The translations under genes were made by a program, and so were the position numbers. A stretch of DNA of 64,000 bases from JBBSEX01 sp038239345 (GTDB lineage Bacteria; Acidobacteriota; Terriglobia; Bryobacterales; Bryobacteraceae), in NCBI GenBank assembly GCA_038239345.1, contig JBBSEX010000011.1, positions 141,687 through 205,686 of the forward strand, read 5' to 3'. The notes beneath the pieces were generated by a model. That model was not told where the DNA came from, made no database searches, and worked only from the letters and a program-made list of their open reading frames with translations. Positions 17,894 to 26,136 of this stretch are shown here, one piece after another. Numbering within the stretch: the stretch's first letter is position 1; each line of letters opens with the position of its first letter.

Positions 17894-19243
17894 ATGGAGC
17901 AAATCACACTTAACTGGGAGCCGCAAAGAAACGTTCTGACGGTGGTTGACCTCAACATGGCCATTCGAGCACTGTTGGACGAGTCCTTCGGTAATGTTCT
18001 AGTGGCGGGGGAAATCTCGGGCTGCAAGATTGCCTCCAGCGGGCATTACTATTTCACTCTGAAGGATGAAGCGGCGCAACTAAGCTGCGTTTGCTTCCGG
18101 ATGACCGCTCGATTTCTGCGCTTCAAACCGCGCGATGGAGTGGCGGTGATCGCTCGCGGTCGAGTCGATGTTTTTGAGGCGCGCGGGCAGTATCAATTGA
18201 TCGTTGAGTCGCTCGAGCCGCAAGGGCACGGCGCTCTGCAAGTCGCCTTTGAGCAGCTAAAAAAGAAACTCGCGGCGGAAGGCTTATTCGAAGCGGCGCG
18301 CAAGCGGACCTTGCCTAAGCTGCCGGCGCGCATCGGTATCGTGACGTCGCCGGTGGGGGCGGCTATGCAGGACATCCTGCAAGTTCTAGCGCGCCGCTTT
18401 CCGGGGTTACAGATCCGCGTCTATCCGGCGCAGGTGCAGGGGGAAGGATCGGTGGAAGCGGTATGCCGCGGCATCGAATATTTCGGTGCGGGCGGGTGGG
18501 CCGACGTAATCATCGTCGCCCGCGGTGGCGGATCGCTGGAAGACCTTTGGACATTCAACGAAGAGGCGGTGGCCAGGGCGATCGTGGCCTCCGACGTTCC
18601 GGTTATTTCCGCCGTGGGCCATGAGACTGACTTCACCATCGCCGATTTCGTAGCCGACTTGCGGGCACCCACTCCGTCGGCCGCAGCCGAGCTGGTTATC
18701 TGTACCCGCCAGGAGATTTTGGACGCGGTTGCGGCCCATCGAAGAAAGCTGGAACAGGCCATTCGATATCGGCTCGCCGACGCCGCGCGGGCTCTGCATG
18801 AACAAGGAATCGATCGCGCAACCACTCTCTTGCATCGCCAAATCGGGCGGTCCCAACAGCGCATCGACGAAGTGATATACCGAATGCGCGATCAGATGCG
18901 AACGGCCGTCGATAGCCGCCGGCGGAAATTGGAGCTGACGTCGGCGCTGTTGCGCAGGCTGGATGTACGCCTGCGTTTTGCCGAGGCCCGGCGCAGAGTC
19001 GATCGCGCCGAAGCAACCGCTTCGCGATCCATTCACTTGCGAATTTTGCGGGAAAAGGGCCGGCTGTCGCCCCTTACCGCTCATCTGACGCAGCTAAGTC
19101 CCCTGCGTATTCTGGAACGTGGTTATGCCATCGTTTTGAACCAGGAACGGCGCATTGTAAAGTCCTCCGCTGACGCGCCGGTTGGCGAAAGCGTGGAAAT
19201 CCGTACGGCCCGCCACATCTTACACGCCCAGATCACACAATAA
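17894..19243 (+). CDS. xseA: Exodeoxyribonuclease VII large subunit (449 aa)
   Basis: The N-terminal OB-fold (LTVVDLNMAIRALLDESFGNVLVAGEISG, residues ~15-110) is followed by the nuclease core with RIGIVTSPVGAAMQDI, VIIVARGGGSLEDLWTFNEE and SAVGHETDFTIADFVADLRAPTPSAAAE, then a long charged helical region and a C-terminal LERGYAIVL motif. The enzyme degrades single-stranded DNA with the small subunit XseB, which is not next to it here. The length is normal. It is divergent from glnA, 80-120 bases apart. Confidence 0.95.
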   Translation: MEQITLNWEPQRNVLTVVDLNMAIRALLDESFGNVLVAGEISGCKIASSGHYYFTLKDEAAQLSCVCFRMTARFLRFKPRDGVAVIARGRVDVFEARGQYQLIVESLEPQGHGALQVAFEQLKKKLAAEGLFEAARKRTLPKLPARIGIVTSPVGAAMQDILQVLARRFPGLQIRVYPAQVQGEGSVEAVCRGIEYFGAGGWADVIIVARGGGSLEDLWTFNEEAVARAIVASDVPVISAVGHETDFTIADFVADLRAPTPSAAAELVICTRQEILDAVAAHRRKLEQAIRYRLADAARALHEQGIDRATTLLHRQIGRSQQRIDEVIYRMRDQMRTAVDSRRRKLELTSALLRRLDVRLRFAEARRRVDRAEATASRSIHLRILREKGRLSPLTAHLTQLSPLRILERGYAIVLNQERRIVKSSADAPVGESVEIRTARHILHAQITQ

Positions 19244-19310
19244 AAATTTAATCGGATCGAAACTTTAGTACTAAGATGGGGTTAGCTATTAAGGTGAGTA
19301 AACGATTATC

Positions 19311-19439
19311 ATGTATACCGATCCTGGTTCCAGCCTCTTTCTTATTCAGGTTGCGATTATCGGAGTGCTCACCGTTCTCTATCGTGTGCGCGGCCGGATA
19401 CAGCAGCTGTTTCGAAAAACTCGGCCACAAGGAGACTAA
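19311..19439 (+). CDS. Tiny MYTDPGS-type membrane protein (42 aa)
   Basis: The frame ATG 19311 to TAA 19437 encodes a protein that starts MYTDPGSS and continues as one hydrophobic helix (LFLIQVAIIGVLTVLYRV) with a basic tail (RGRIQQLFRKTRPQGD). Very short proteins opening MYTDPGSG are recurrent in several phyla beside polysaccharide and AlkP-superfamily genes (recollection, not a search). Here it directly precedes a methyltransferase and a membrane AlkP-like protein, all overlapping or adjacent. Its function is unknown; it is probably a subunit or anchor of that module. Confidence 0.7.
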   Translation: MYTDPGSSLFLIQVAIIGVLTVLYRVRGRIQQLFRKTRPQGD

Positions 19440-19446
19440 GTCTCCT
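19430..19446 (+). repeat. 17-base near-perfect palindrome at a stop/start junction
   Basis: AGGAGACT-A-AGTCTCCT: eight-base arms around one central base. It contains the TAA of the small protein and the AGGAG ribosome-binding element of the next gene, so a hairpin could hide that site until ribosomes finish the upstream gene. Confidence 0.6.
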
Positions 19447-20815
19447 GGACGCCGGGCGCAACGCTTCGAGCATTTCGTTTCGCGATCCTGACGGATTTCT
19501 GGTCGCGAATGGAGATCGCATGTTGCGGACGGTGCACCCCCGGCGGCGCGCCGAAATTGTCGACCTGATTCACAGCCCCATATTCCAGTCATTGGTAAAC
19601 ATGGGCGTTCTGAATAACTGCCGTGAATTACAAAACGAAGCCAATTTATTCGAACAACCGCGAATCTGGTTTCCGAGTTTCCCGCAGGAATGGCCTCCGG
19701 AAATGCTTCACGATGCGGGCCAGATTACCCTGGATCTAAGCGAGAAGTTACTGCCTGCCGGCTATTGGCTTAAAGACGCCACACCCTCCAATATTTTGTA
19801 CCGCGGGGCAAAGGGCATTTTCATTGATCTATTATCTATCGTGCCAAGACCCCCGAAGGCCGCCATGTGGCACGCCTACGCGCAATTTCTTCAGACATTT
19901 CTTTATCCGCTGATCGCGGTGAAATGGGGCGGGCTTGAGCTGGACCAGATCTTCACTACGCGCCGGGACGGCCTTTCACCGGAGCAAATGGCGCGAGTCA
20001 TCACCGGAAGCGGCCGGCTCCGAATGTCCGTCGCCGAATTGATTCTTCTTCCCCGATGGATGTCCCGGGGCACTGGCGGCACTTATTCCGTTCTTGAGGC
20101 GAAGAGCGCACCAGAGGCGGATTTCGTCATCGGCCGCCTCTATCGGGGACTGCGGAAGCACTTAAAATCGGTCAAACCGGCGGCGCCGGAATCGGAGAAA
20201 CTTCATTACGATGCCGAATCTTACACACCCGCTCAGCGTGATGCGAAGAGAGCTTTCGTCACCCGATCGTTGGCCCACTGTAAGCCGCGGCGCGTCTTGG
20301 ACATCGGAGCCAATACGGGCGAGTTCAGCCGAATGGCAGCTGCCGCCGGGGCCAGTGTGGTGGCCATCGATAACGATCCCGCGGTGGTTGGGGCGATCTA
20401 CCGACGTGCCCAAAAAGAGGATCTCGAAATTCTTGCGCTTCGCTTGGACATCGCCCGACCGACGGCTGGCACGGGTTGGGAGAATCGCGAACAGGCGTCA
20501 TTTTTAGAGCGGGCGGGTGAGACCTTCGACCTGATCCTGATGCTGGCGGTGGTGCACCACCTGGTGTTGACCGAGGGCGTCCCGTTGGAACGTGTGATCG
20601 ATCTCGCACATCGCCTGACCGCGCGTTATGTCCTGATAGAAGAAGTGACGGAGCAGGACCCGATGTTTCAAAAGCTCGCCCGCGGCCGCGATGGGCTGGT
20701 TTCGCGTTATGCCGGGATATCGTTCCGGGCCATCTGCGAGCTTCAATTTGAAATTCTGGATGTGGAGGAACTGCAAGGTGGCAGCCGGCGCCTCTACTTA
20801 CTCCGAAAGAAATAG
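19445..20815 (+). CDS. SAM-dependent methyltransferase with long N-terminal domain (about 456 aa)
   Basis: The C-terminal half is a class I methyltransferase: motif I VLDIGANTGEFSRMAAAAGA, motif II VVAIDND, and DLILMLAVVHHLVL. The N-terminal ~230 residues contain FRDPDGF and a kinase-like segment WLKDATPSNILYRGAKGIFIDLLSI, in which the paired D and N recall an aminoglycoside-phosphotransferase-like catalytic loop. The first ATG is at 19520, but the family-like SFRDPDGF lies upstream of it, so a non-ATG start near 19445 (CTG, behind AGGAG) is proposed; this is uncertain. The 3' end overlaps the next gene by 38 bases. Substrate unknown. Confidence 0.75.
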   Translation: MDAGRNASSISFRDPDGFLVANGDRMLRTVHPRRRAEIVDLIHSPIFQSLVNMGVLNNCRELQNEANLFEQPRIWFPSFPQEWPPEMLHDAGQITLDLSEKLLPAGYWLKDATPSNILYRGAKGIFIDLLSIVPRPPKAAMWHAYAQFLQTFLYPLIAVKWGGLELDQIFTTRRDGLSPEQMARVITGSGRLRMSVAELILLPRWMSRGTGGTYSVLEAKSAPEADFVIGRLYRGLRKHLKSVKPAAPESEKLHYDAESYTPAQRDAKRAFVTRSLAHCKPRRVLDIGANTGEFSRMAAAAGASVVAIDNDPAVVGAIYRRAQKEDLEILALRLDIARPTAGTGWENREQASFLERAGETFDLILMLAVVHHLVLTEGVPLERVIDLAHRLTARYVLIEEVTEQDPMFQKLARGRDGLVSRYAGISFRAICELQFEILDVEELQGGSRRLYLLRKK

Positions 20816-22346
20816 CGCGCGGGGCATTATTCGAATCGGGATTGCCGGCGCGTCGTTTGTATCGCTGTGCTTCATTCACACGTGGTTCGAACTGGCAAAG
20901 GACGCACGTCTCTATTTTCGGCAACGGTCTCCGTTCGCCACCATCGTACTTCCCACACTAATTCTGGAAGCTACCCTGTTCCTGATCCTAGCAGCCGGAT
21001 ATTTCGTCCTGCCTAAGCGCTGGCGCGGGGTTGCAGGCGTTTTAACGATGGCTATCCCCGCCGGAATGATTGCGCAATTCCTGTCGGCGGAGATCAAGTT
21101 CATTCGGCTTTCTGTGCCGCTGCTGGCAGGCGTGGGATTGGTAGCCGTCGCCGCGGCTCTGCGTTTCCGCCGCTTGCTACCATCGCTCGCGATATCTTTT
21201 CTACTACTGGCGGGGCCAATCGAGATCTATCTGTATGCGTGCGCCTTGTGGAATTCCTCGCGCACAATGACCACCCCCGCCGAGCGATACTCCGCGACCG
21301 GGGCGGCTGACAAGAAGGCGCGAGTGGTATGGATCATCTTCGACGAAATGAGCCAGCATGCGGCATTTGATGTCCGTCCGGCTCGCGTCCACCTGCCGAA
21401 CTTGGATGTCTTTCGGGGGCAGGCGCTGTATGCGTCGCATGCCGAGTCTCCCTCCACCGCGACACTAACGGCATTGCCGGCTCTTTTCTTAGGGGCGAAC
21501 GTCAAGGCCGCGGCCCCCTTAGGCGCGAATGAGCTGATGATCGCGGGCGACTCGAGCCGCGCCAAGTGGAGTGAGCAGGTCAATGTATTCGATGATGCCC
21601 AATCGATGGATGGACGAGTGGCAATCGTCGGCTGGTATCACCCTTACTGCCGCATCTTCGCCGGCCGTCTGGAGCAGTGCGCGTCGATACCCGATTGGGC
21701 GCCGTTGGGTACCGAAGAGCCATTTCAGGAAAACACATTCGATGGGTTATTACGCTTCCGTCTACAGGCCCAACTAGGCTACCTGCCGTTGCTGGGGCAC
21801 ATTCCAGAGTTCAATCCGCAACGCCGGTTGCGCCAGACCAGAATCAAGGAATTCGAATTTCTGCGACAGCATGCCGAGCGCGCGGCAGCCGATCCAACCC
21901 TGCAGTTGGTCTTGCTGCACTTGCCCGTGCCACATCCGCCGGCAATCTATTCCGCTGGACACCTCTGTTCCGATTGTGCCAGCAGCTATCTCGATAGTTT
22001 GGAACTCGCCGATCAAACATTGGGCAGAGTGCGAGCGGCGATGGAGCGGGCCGGTCTGTGGGATTCATCCACCGTGCTGCTATCCGCCGATCATGGCTTA
22101 CGGCGCGACCTGTGGGCCCAAACCCCCTGGTGGAGCGGCGATGAAGAAGACGCAGCGCAAGGGGCGGATCCACGCGGCGTTCCGTTTCTTGTGAAGACCG
22201 CGGGGCAAAAAACAACGCTCGATTATACGGCGCCAATCCGCACTATCGTTTCCCGGTCACTGATCGCCGCCCTGTTGCGCGGCCAGTTGACTAACGCGAA
22301 TGAGGTTGCGAACTGGCTCGCCCACCCGCCCCCCAATGTCCGCTAG
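20778..22346 (+). CDS. Membrane-anchored alkaline-phosphatase-superfamily (sulfatase-like) protein (522 aa)
   Basis: The N-terminal ~150 residues carry about five hydrophobic helices. The rest is an AlkP-superfamily fold: VVWIIFDEMS (metal-binding first Asp/Glu), HAESPSTATLTALPALFLG with a Thr/Ser where the nucleophile lies, and SADHGLRRD near the end (metal Asp/His). This is the layout of LtaS/phosphoethanolamine-transferase-like enzymes that move head groups to glycans or lipids. The start is taken as GTG 20778, with GGAGG nine bases upstream. It overlaps the methyltransferase gene and converges on the next gene with a four-base overlap. The substrate cannot be read. Confidence 0.8.
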   Translation: MAAGASTYSERNSARGIIRIGIAGASFVSLCFIHTWFELAKDARLYFRQRSPFATIVLPTLILEATLFLILAAGYFVLPKRWRGVAGVLTMAIPAGMIAQFLSAEIKFIRLSVPLLAGVGLVAVAAALRFRRLLPSLAISFLLLAGPIEIYLYACALWNSSRTMTTPAERYSATGAADKKARVVWIIFDEMSQHAAFDVRPARVHLPNLDVFRGQALYASHAESPSTATLTALPALFLGANVKAAAPLGANELMIAGDSSRAKWSEQVNVFDDAQSMDGRVAIVGWYHPYCRIFAGRLEQCASIPDWAPLGTEEPFQENTFDGLLRFRLQAQLGYLPLLGHIPEFNPQRRLRQTRIKEFEFLRQHAERAAADPTLQLVLLHLPVPHPPAIYSAGHLCSDCASSYLDSLELADQTLGRVRAAMERAGLWDSSTVLLSADHGLRRDLWAQTPWWSGDEEDAAQGADPRGVPFLVKTAGQKTTLDYTAPIRTIVSRSLIAALLRGQLTNANEVANWLAHPPPNVR

Positions 22347-23776
22347 ACGAATTTCATCCGGCGCATCGCAAGGATTACCATTCGTAGCAGCAGCCATCCA
22401 TGCGACCAGCGCTGAATGTTGGTTTCCCCATACGTTCGCTCGCCGTAACGAACTGGTAAATCCACGATCTTCAGATTGTACTTTGCGGCGCCGAAGATCA
22501 AGTCGAAATCGCCAAAAGGATCGAAGTCGCCGAAATAGGAACGGTTCGCGGCGATCATCTCATACTTCTCGCGGCTCAAAACCTTCGTCCCGCAAAGTGT
22601 GTCCTTGATGCTCTGGCTCAGCAGCCAGCGGAAGGCGAGACTGAAGAATTTGTTACCCAGGAAGTTGAAAAAGCGCATTGCGCCGTGCTCCATCGGGTAG
22701 ACCAAACGAACGCCGTTCACGAATTCGCCCTTGCCCGATCGCCACACTTCATAGAAGCGCGGAAGATCCTCGGGCGGGACCGTCAGGTCAGCGTCCAGAA
22801 TCATGAAGACACCGCCAGTGGCTTCGGCGAAGCCCATCCGCACGGCATCGCCCTTGCCTTTACCCTGTTGTCGAAAGAGCTTCGCCGTGCATCCCCGACG
22901 GCTGGCGATTTCCCGCACCACGGCCTGATACGTATCGTCCTTCGAGTGTCCTTCCACGAAGATCAACTCCGTGCCCGCGCCCATTTCCGGAACACGCTCG
23001 AAGATCTGGGCGATGTTGCCCGACTCGTTGCGGGCAGGCACGATCACGCTCACCATGCAATCTTCGCGCCTGGCCAACGGGCGCGGCCGGGCAACCAGAA
23101 AATTCGTGATGCCGAGCATGTTGAATGGCCAGAGCTTTACCAGAATTCGATTGCACAGAGCATCAATCCCCGGAGTCCGCAGCGGCCACATGATTTCAGA
23201 AAACGCGCGGATCACTTCAAAGTCCGCGAGGTAAAGAAGATTCCCGATATCGTCCGCCGTCAGCCAGTTCTGAATCAGCAACGGCTTGGCGATTCCGCAC
23301 AATTCCGCTAAACGCCGCGGACCCTCCCAGAGACGGCTGTAGGCATTCAAAATCAGTCGCGTGCCGGATCCGGAATGGCGGGCTGCCGCGTCGAAAACCT
23401 GCTCCACGTCCCACAGATCGTTGACCAGATCGGAGCAGATGATGAAGTCGAATTGCTCGCCGAGATCGAGCGCATGCGCGTCCTGCCGCACGAAGTGAAG
23501 ACCGGGATGGCGGTTGGTTGCGCGATCGAGCATCGGCGCCGAGAAATCCACTCCGACTCCGTAGCTCGGTCGAAGCGATGCCAGCAAGTCACCTTGTCCG
23601 CAACCCAGTTCCAGGACGCGCATGCCGGGAGGAATCAGGAAGCTATAAATCTCCGCCAGACGCCGCTGATAATAGCCGCGAATGCCCTGCCAGCGTTCCA
23701 ACGAGCGAGCGAAATCATCCCAGTATTGCTGGCGTTCGCGAGTATACTCGGGCTGTTTCGAGGCCGCCACGATCAT
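22343..23776 (-). CDS. Fused SAM methyltransferase and family 2 glycosyltransferase (477 aa)
   Basis: Residues ~1-215 are a class I methyltransferase (VLELGCGQGDLLASL, DFIICSDLVNDLWD); residues ~240-477 are a GT2 of the dolichol-phosphate-mannose-synthase type (SVIVPARNESGNI, FVEGHSKDDT, MILDADLTVPPEDL with the DAD metal motif, KDTLCGTKVLSREKY). There is no membrane tail after the GT2 domain. It probably glycosylates a polyprenyl phosphate and methylates a product or intermediate; this coupling is inference. It faces the AlkP-like gene tail to tail. Confidence 0.87.
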   Translation of the reverse strand: MIVAASKQPEYTRERQQYWDDFARSLERWQGIRGYYQRRLAEIYSFLIPPGMRVLELGCGQGDLLASLRPSYGVGVDFSAPMLDRATNRHPGLHFVRQDAHALDLGEQFDFIICSDLVNDLWDVEQVFDAAARHSGSGTRLILNAYSRLWEGPRRLAELCGIAKPLLIQNWLTADDIGNLLYLADFEVIRAFSEIMWPLRTPGIDALCNRILVKLWPFNMLGITNFLVARPRPLARREDCMVSVIVPARNESGNIAQIFERVPEMGAGTELIFVEGHSKDDTYQAVVREIASRRGCTAKLFRQQGKGKGDAVRMGFAEATGGVFMILDADLTVPPEDLPRFYEVWRSGKGEFVNGVRLVYPMEHGAMRFFNFLGNKFFSLAFRWLLSQSIKDTLCGTKVLSREKYEMIAANRSYFGDFDPFGDFDLIFGAAKYNLKIVDLPVRYGERTYGETNIQRWSHGWLLLRMVILAMRRMKFV

Positions 23777-23813
23777 CGCTTGGAAAACATTTTCCTGTAG
23801 TATGGCATGCGGA

Positions 23814-24230
23814 TTATTTTACGGGAAGAACGAAGGAAGAGGTCTCGGCATGCCCCTGGGCATCCTCCGCCGTGAGGGTATATTTCGTGTCTTTTTCTGG
23901 AAACACTGCAAGGCAGCGGCCGAGTGAAGGCTTAATCTCCTCCACCGCGGGCTCAATGCGGACGGACTTGGCATTCGCCACGGCATAGCAAAGTAACGCC
24001 CGCTGTCCACGCTGTAACGGAGCCGGAGTAGCGTAGAAATTTACGATCTTCAACTTCCCGTCGCCGTACAGCTGGATGACTTTCCGATCCTGCTGGAGGC
24101 GCTCGGCTTCGGCGCTTTTTTCAATCTCGCGGGTCGCGCTCCGCCGCGAATAAAGCACCCATCCGACATAGATCAAAGAAACCGCCAGAGATGTTAAAGA
24201 CAACCACAGCAGTGTACGAGTGGACATCAC
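23814..24230 (-). CDS. Single-pass membrane protein with small beta-sandwich-like domain (138 aa)
   Basis: An N-terminal TM helix (LLWLSLTSLAVSLIYVGWVLYS) and a charged linker rich in E/R are followed by a ~75-residue domain (IVNFYATPAPLQRGQRALLCYAV...KYTLTAEDAQGHAETSSFVL) with the look of an Ig-like strand pattern. Homologs of this kind occur in Acidobacteria without assigned function. It lies between the methyltransferase-GT2 gene and the divergent lactonase. Confidence 0.6.
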   Translation of the reverse strand: MMSTRTLLWLSLTSLAVSLIYVGWVLYSRRSATREIEKSAEAERLQQDRKVIQLYGDGKLKIVNFYATPAPLQRGQRALLCYAVANAKSVRIEPAVEEIKPSLGRCLAVFPEKDTKYTLTAEDAQGHAETSSFVLPVK

Positions 24231-24259
24231 CCACTATTATCGAGCAAGATGATTTGTAG

Positions 24260-25381
24260 ATGCGATTCCAGGGATGGTGGCTGATTTTGGGTTTGATATC
24301 CAGTTCGATTGCGGCGGAAGCGAAAGACTACTTCGTGTACGCCGGCACGTACACCGGCAAAGGGAGCAAGGGCATTTATCGGATGCGCTTCGATAGCGCC
24401 AGCGGGAAGCTATCCGCGCCTGAGTTGGCGGCGGAATCGGACAACCCTTCTTTCCTGGCTGTGGATGCGAAAGGCCGATATTTATATGCGGTGAATGAAG
24501 CCACTACGGGAGATGGCGAGGTCAGTGCGTTCCAGATCAACCCCGCCAGTGGAGCGCTGACGGCGCTGAACAAAGTGTCGTCGCATGGTGGATCGCCTTG
24601 TCACCTCTCGTTCGACAAGACGGGAAAGTGGATCTTGATTGCGAACTATACGGGCGGTAGCGTGGCCTCGTTCCCGGTGTTGGACGATGGCAAGTTGGGT
24701 GAGGCCGTTTCCGTAATCAAGCATCGGGGCAAGAGTATCGATTTGAATCGCCAGGAGGGTCCGCACGCTCACGCGATCGAAACGACGGCGGACAATCGCT
24801 TTGCCCTGGTTCCCGATTTAGGCGCGGATCAAATCGTGGTGTATCACTTCGACGCGGCAAGCGGCAAGCTATCGCCCAGCGATCCACCTGTAGGAAAAGC
24901 GCACGCCGGCGCGGGGCCGCGGCATCTGGTATTCGCGCCTGGCCATGCATCTTTGCTGGTGCTGAATGAACTCGACTCCACGATCTCCACCTACAGCAAC
25001 AACTCCGGCACATTGAAGGAACTGCATTCGGTGTCGACGCTGCCGCAGGGGTTCAGCGGTCATAACACTACGGCGGAAATCGCCATCGATCACAGCGGTA
25101 AGCTCGTTTATGCATCCAACCGTGGCGTGGACGATATCGCGGTTTTCAAACTGGAAGCGGGTAGCGAGAAACTTACGCCGGTTCAGCATATGCCCACGGG
25201 CGGTAAGACTCCGCGCCACTTTGCGATCGATCCGTCGGGGAAGTTTCTGTTCGCCGAAAATCAGGATTCCGACACAATCGTGCGCTTCCAGATCAATCAG
25301 AAATCGGGCGAACTCGCGGCAACTGGCGATACCGTTTCGCTGCCTGCGCCGATCTGTCTTGTTTTCGTCGCGGTGAAGTAA
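24260..25381 (+). CDS. Exported lactonase-family beta-propeller protein (373 aa)
   Basis: A signal peptide (WLILGLISSSIAAEA) precedes a seven-bladed propeller of the YbhE/6-phosphogluconolactonase type: YFVYAGTYTGKGSKGIY, FLAVDAKGRYLYAVNE, SPCHLSFDKTGKWILIANYTGGSVA, GPHAHAIETTADNRFALVPDLG, GPRHLVFAPG, TPRHFAIDPSGKFLFAENQDSDTI. Cytoplasmic family members hydrolyse 6-phosphogluconolactone; exported ones probably act on other lactones or sugars, so the pathway role is open. No clear operon partner. Confidence 0.85.
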   Translation: MRFQGWWLILGLISSSIAAEAKDYFVYAGTYTGKGSKGIYRMRFDSASGKLSAPELAAESDNPSFLAVDAKGRYLYAVNEATTGDGEVSAFQINPASGALTALNKVSSHGGSPCHLSFDKTGKWILIANYTGGSVASFPVLDDGKLGEAVSVIKHRGKSIDLNRQEGPHAHAIETTADNRFALVPDLGADQIVVYHFDAASGKLSPSDPPVGKAHAGAGPRHLVFAPGHASLLVLNELDSTISTYSNNSGTLKELHSVSTLPQGFSGHNTTAEIAIDHSGKLVYASNRGVDDIAVFKLEAGSEKLTPVQHMPTGGKTPRHFAIDPSGKFLFAENQDSDTIVRFQINQKSGELAATGDTVSLPAPICLVFVAVK

Positions 25382-25383
25382 CG

Positions 25384-26136
25384 CTATTTGACGACGCGAA
25401 TAATGCGGCCGGGGATTCCCCACAGCAGCCACCAGCCGGATTGCGTGACACTGGCGACGCCCGCGGATGTGAAAATTTTGGCGTATTCCGAGGTCTTGAA
25501 GATATCGAAAATGGCGAGTTGTCCCCCGGGCTTCAGAACGCGAAGCATTTCCCGGAGTGCCCGCTCACGGCCTGTTCGATCGGGGATATTGTGAATCACC
25601 GTCCCGGATACGATGACGTCGAAGTTGCCGTCTGGATAAACCAACTTGCGGGCATCGCCGCTTTCCACGCGCACTTTATCGAAGACGCCTTCGGCTTTGG
25701 CGTTCGCTATGGTTTCGCTGGCGCTGTTAGCCGAGAGATCTTCGTTCTGCCACAAGTCGATTCCCGTGGCTTTGCCAGTCTTCAGCTGCTTTGCCGCGCC
25801 GATCAGCAGTAAGCCGCGCCCGCATCCGACATCCAGAATCTTCTCGTCGCCGCGCAACGATAAGCCGTCCAATAGCGCATCGCGCATCTTCATCTTGCCG
25901 ATGCGGCTGCTCCAAACCATCACGCCGTAGCCCAACAGAAAGCCGACTCCCATCGAGCCCAGCGCCGACAACATGGAAGCACCGCCCTGGGGATTGCTGG
26001 TGCGGTTCATTACGAAAAGGGCTATGCCCAAACCGAGCGAAGTCAGCCCCCACTTCAAGAGGCGGTTAGCAACCTTGGGCGCATCCATGCCATAGTCGGC
26101 TGATTTGCGCCCCTTAGTTTCCTTCGAGACGGCCAT
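25384..26136 (-). CDS. Membrane-anchored class I SAM methyltransferase (250 aa)
   Basis: Two TM helices (~29-44 and ~58-76) precede a methyltransferase domain with ILDVGCGRGLLLIGAAKQL, GIDLW, VESGDARKL and NFDVIVSGTVIHNI. The C-terminal QSGWWLLWGIPGR is hydrophobic. Its ATG overlaps the topA stop (TAATG), so it is translated behind topA, although no functional link is evident. Substrate unknown. Confidence 0.82.
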   Translation of the reverse strand: MAVSKETKGRKSADYGMDAPKVANRLLKWGLTSLGLGIALFVMNRTSNPQGGASMLSALGSMGVGFLLGYGVMVWSSRIGKMKMRDALLDGLSLRGDEKILDVGCGRGLLLIGAAKQLKTGKATGIDLWQNEDLSANSASETIANAKAEGVFDKVRVESGDARKLVYPDGNFDVIVSGTVIHNIPDRTGRERALREMLRVLKPGGQLAIFDIFKTSEYAKIFTSAGVASVTQSGWWLLWGIPGRIIRVVK

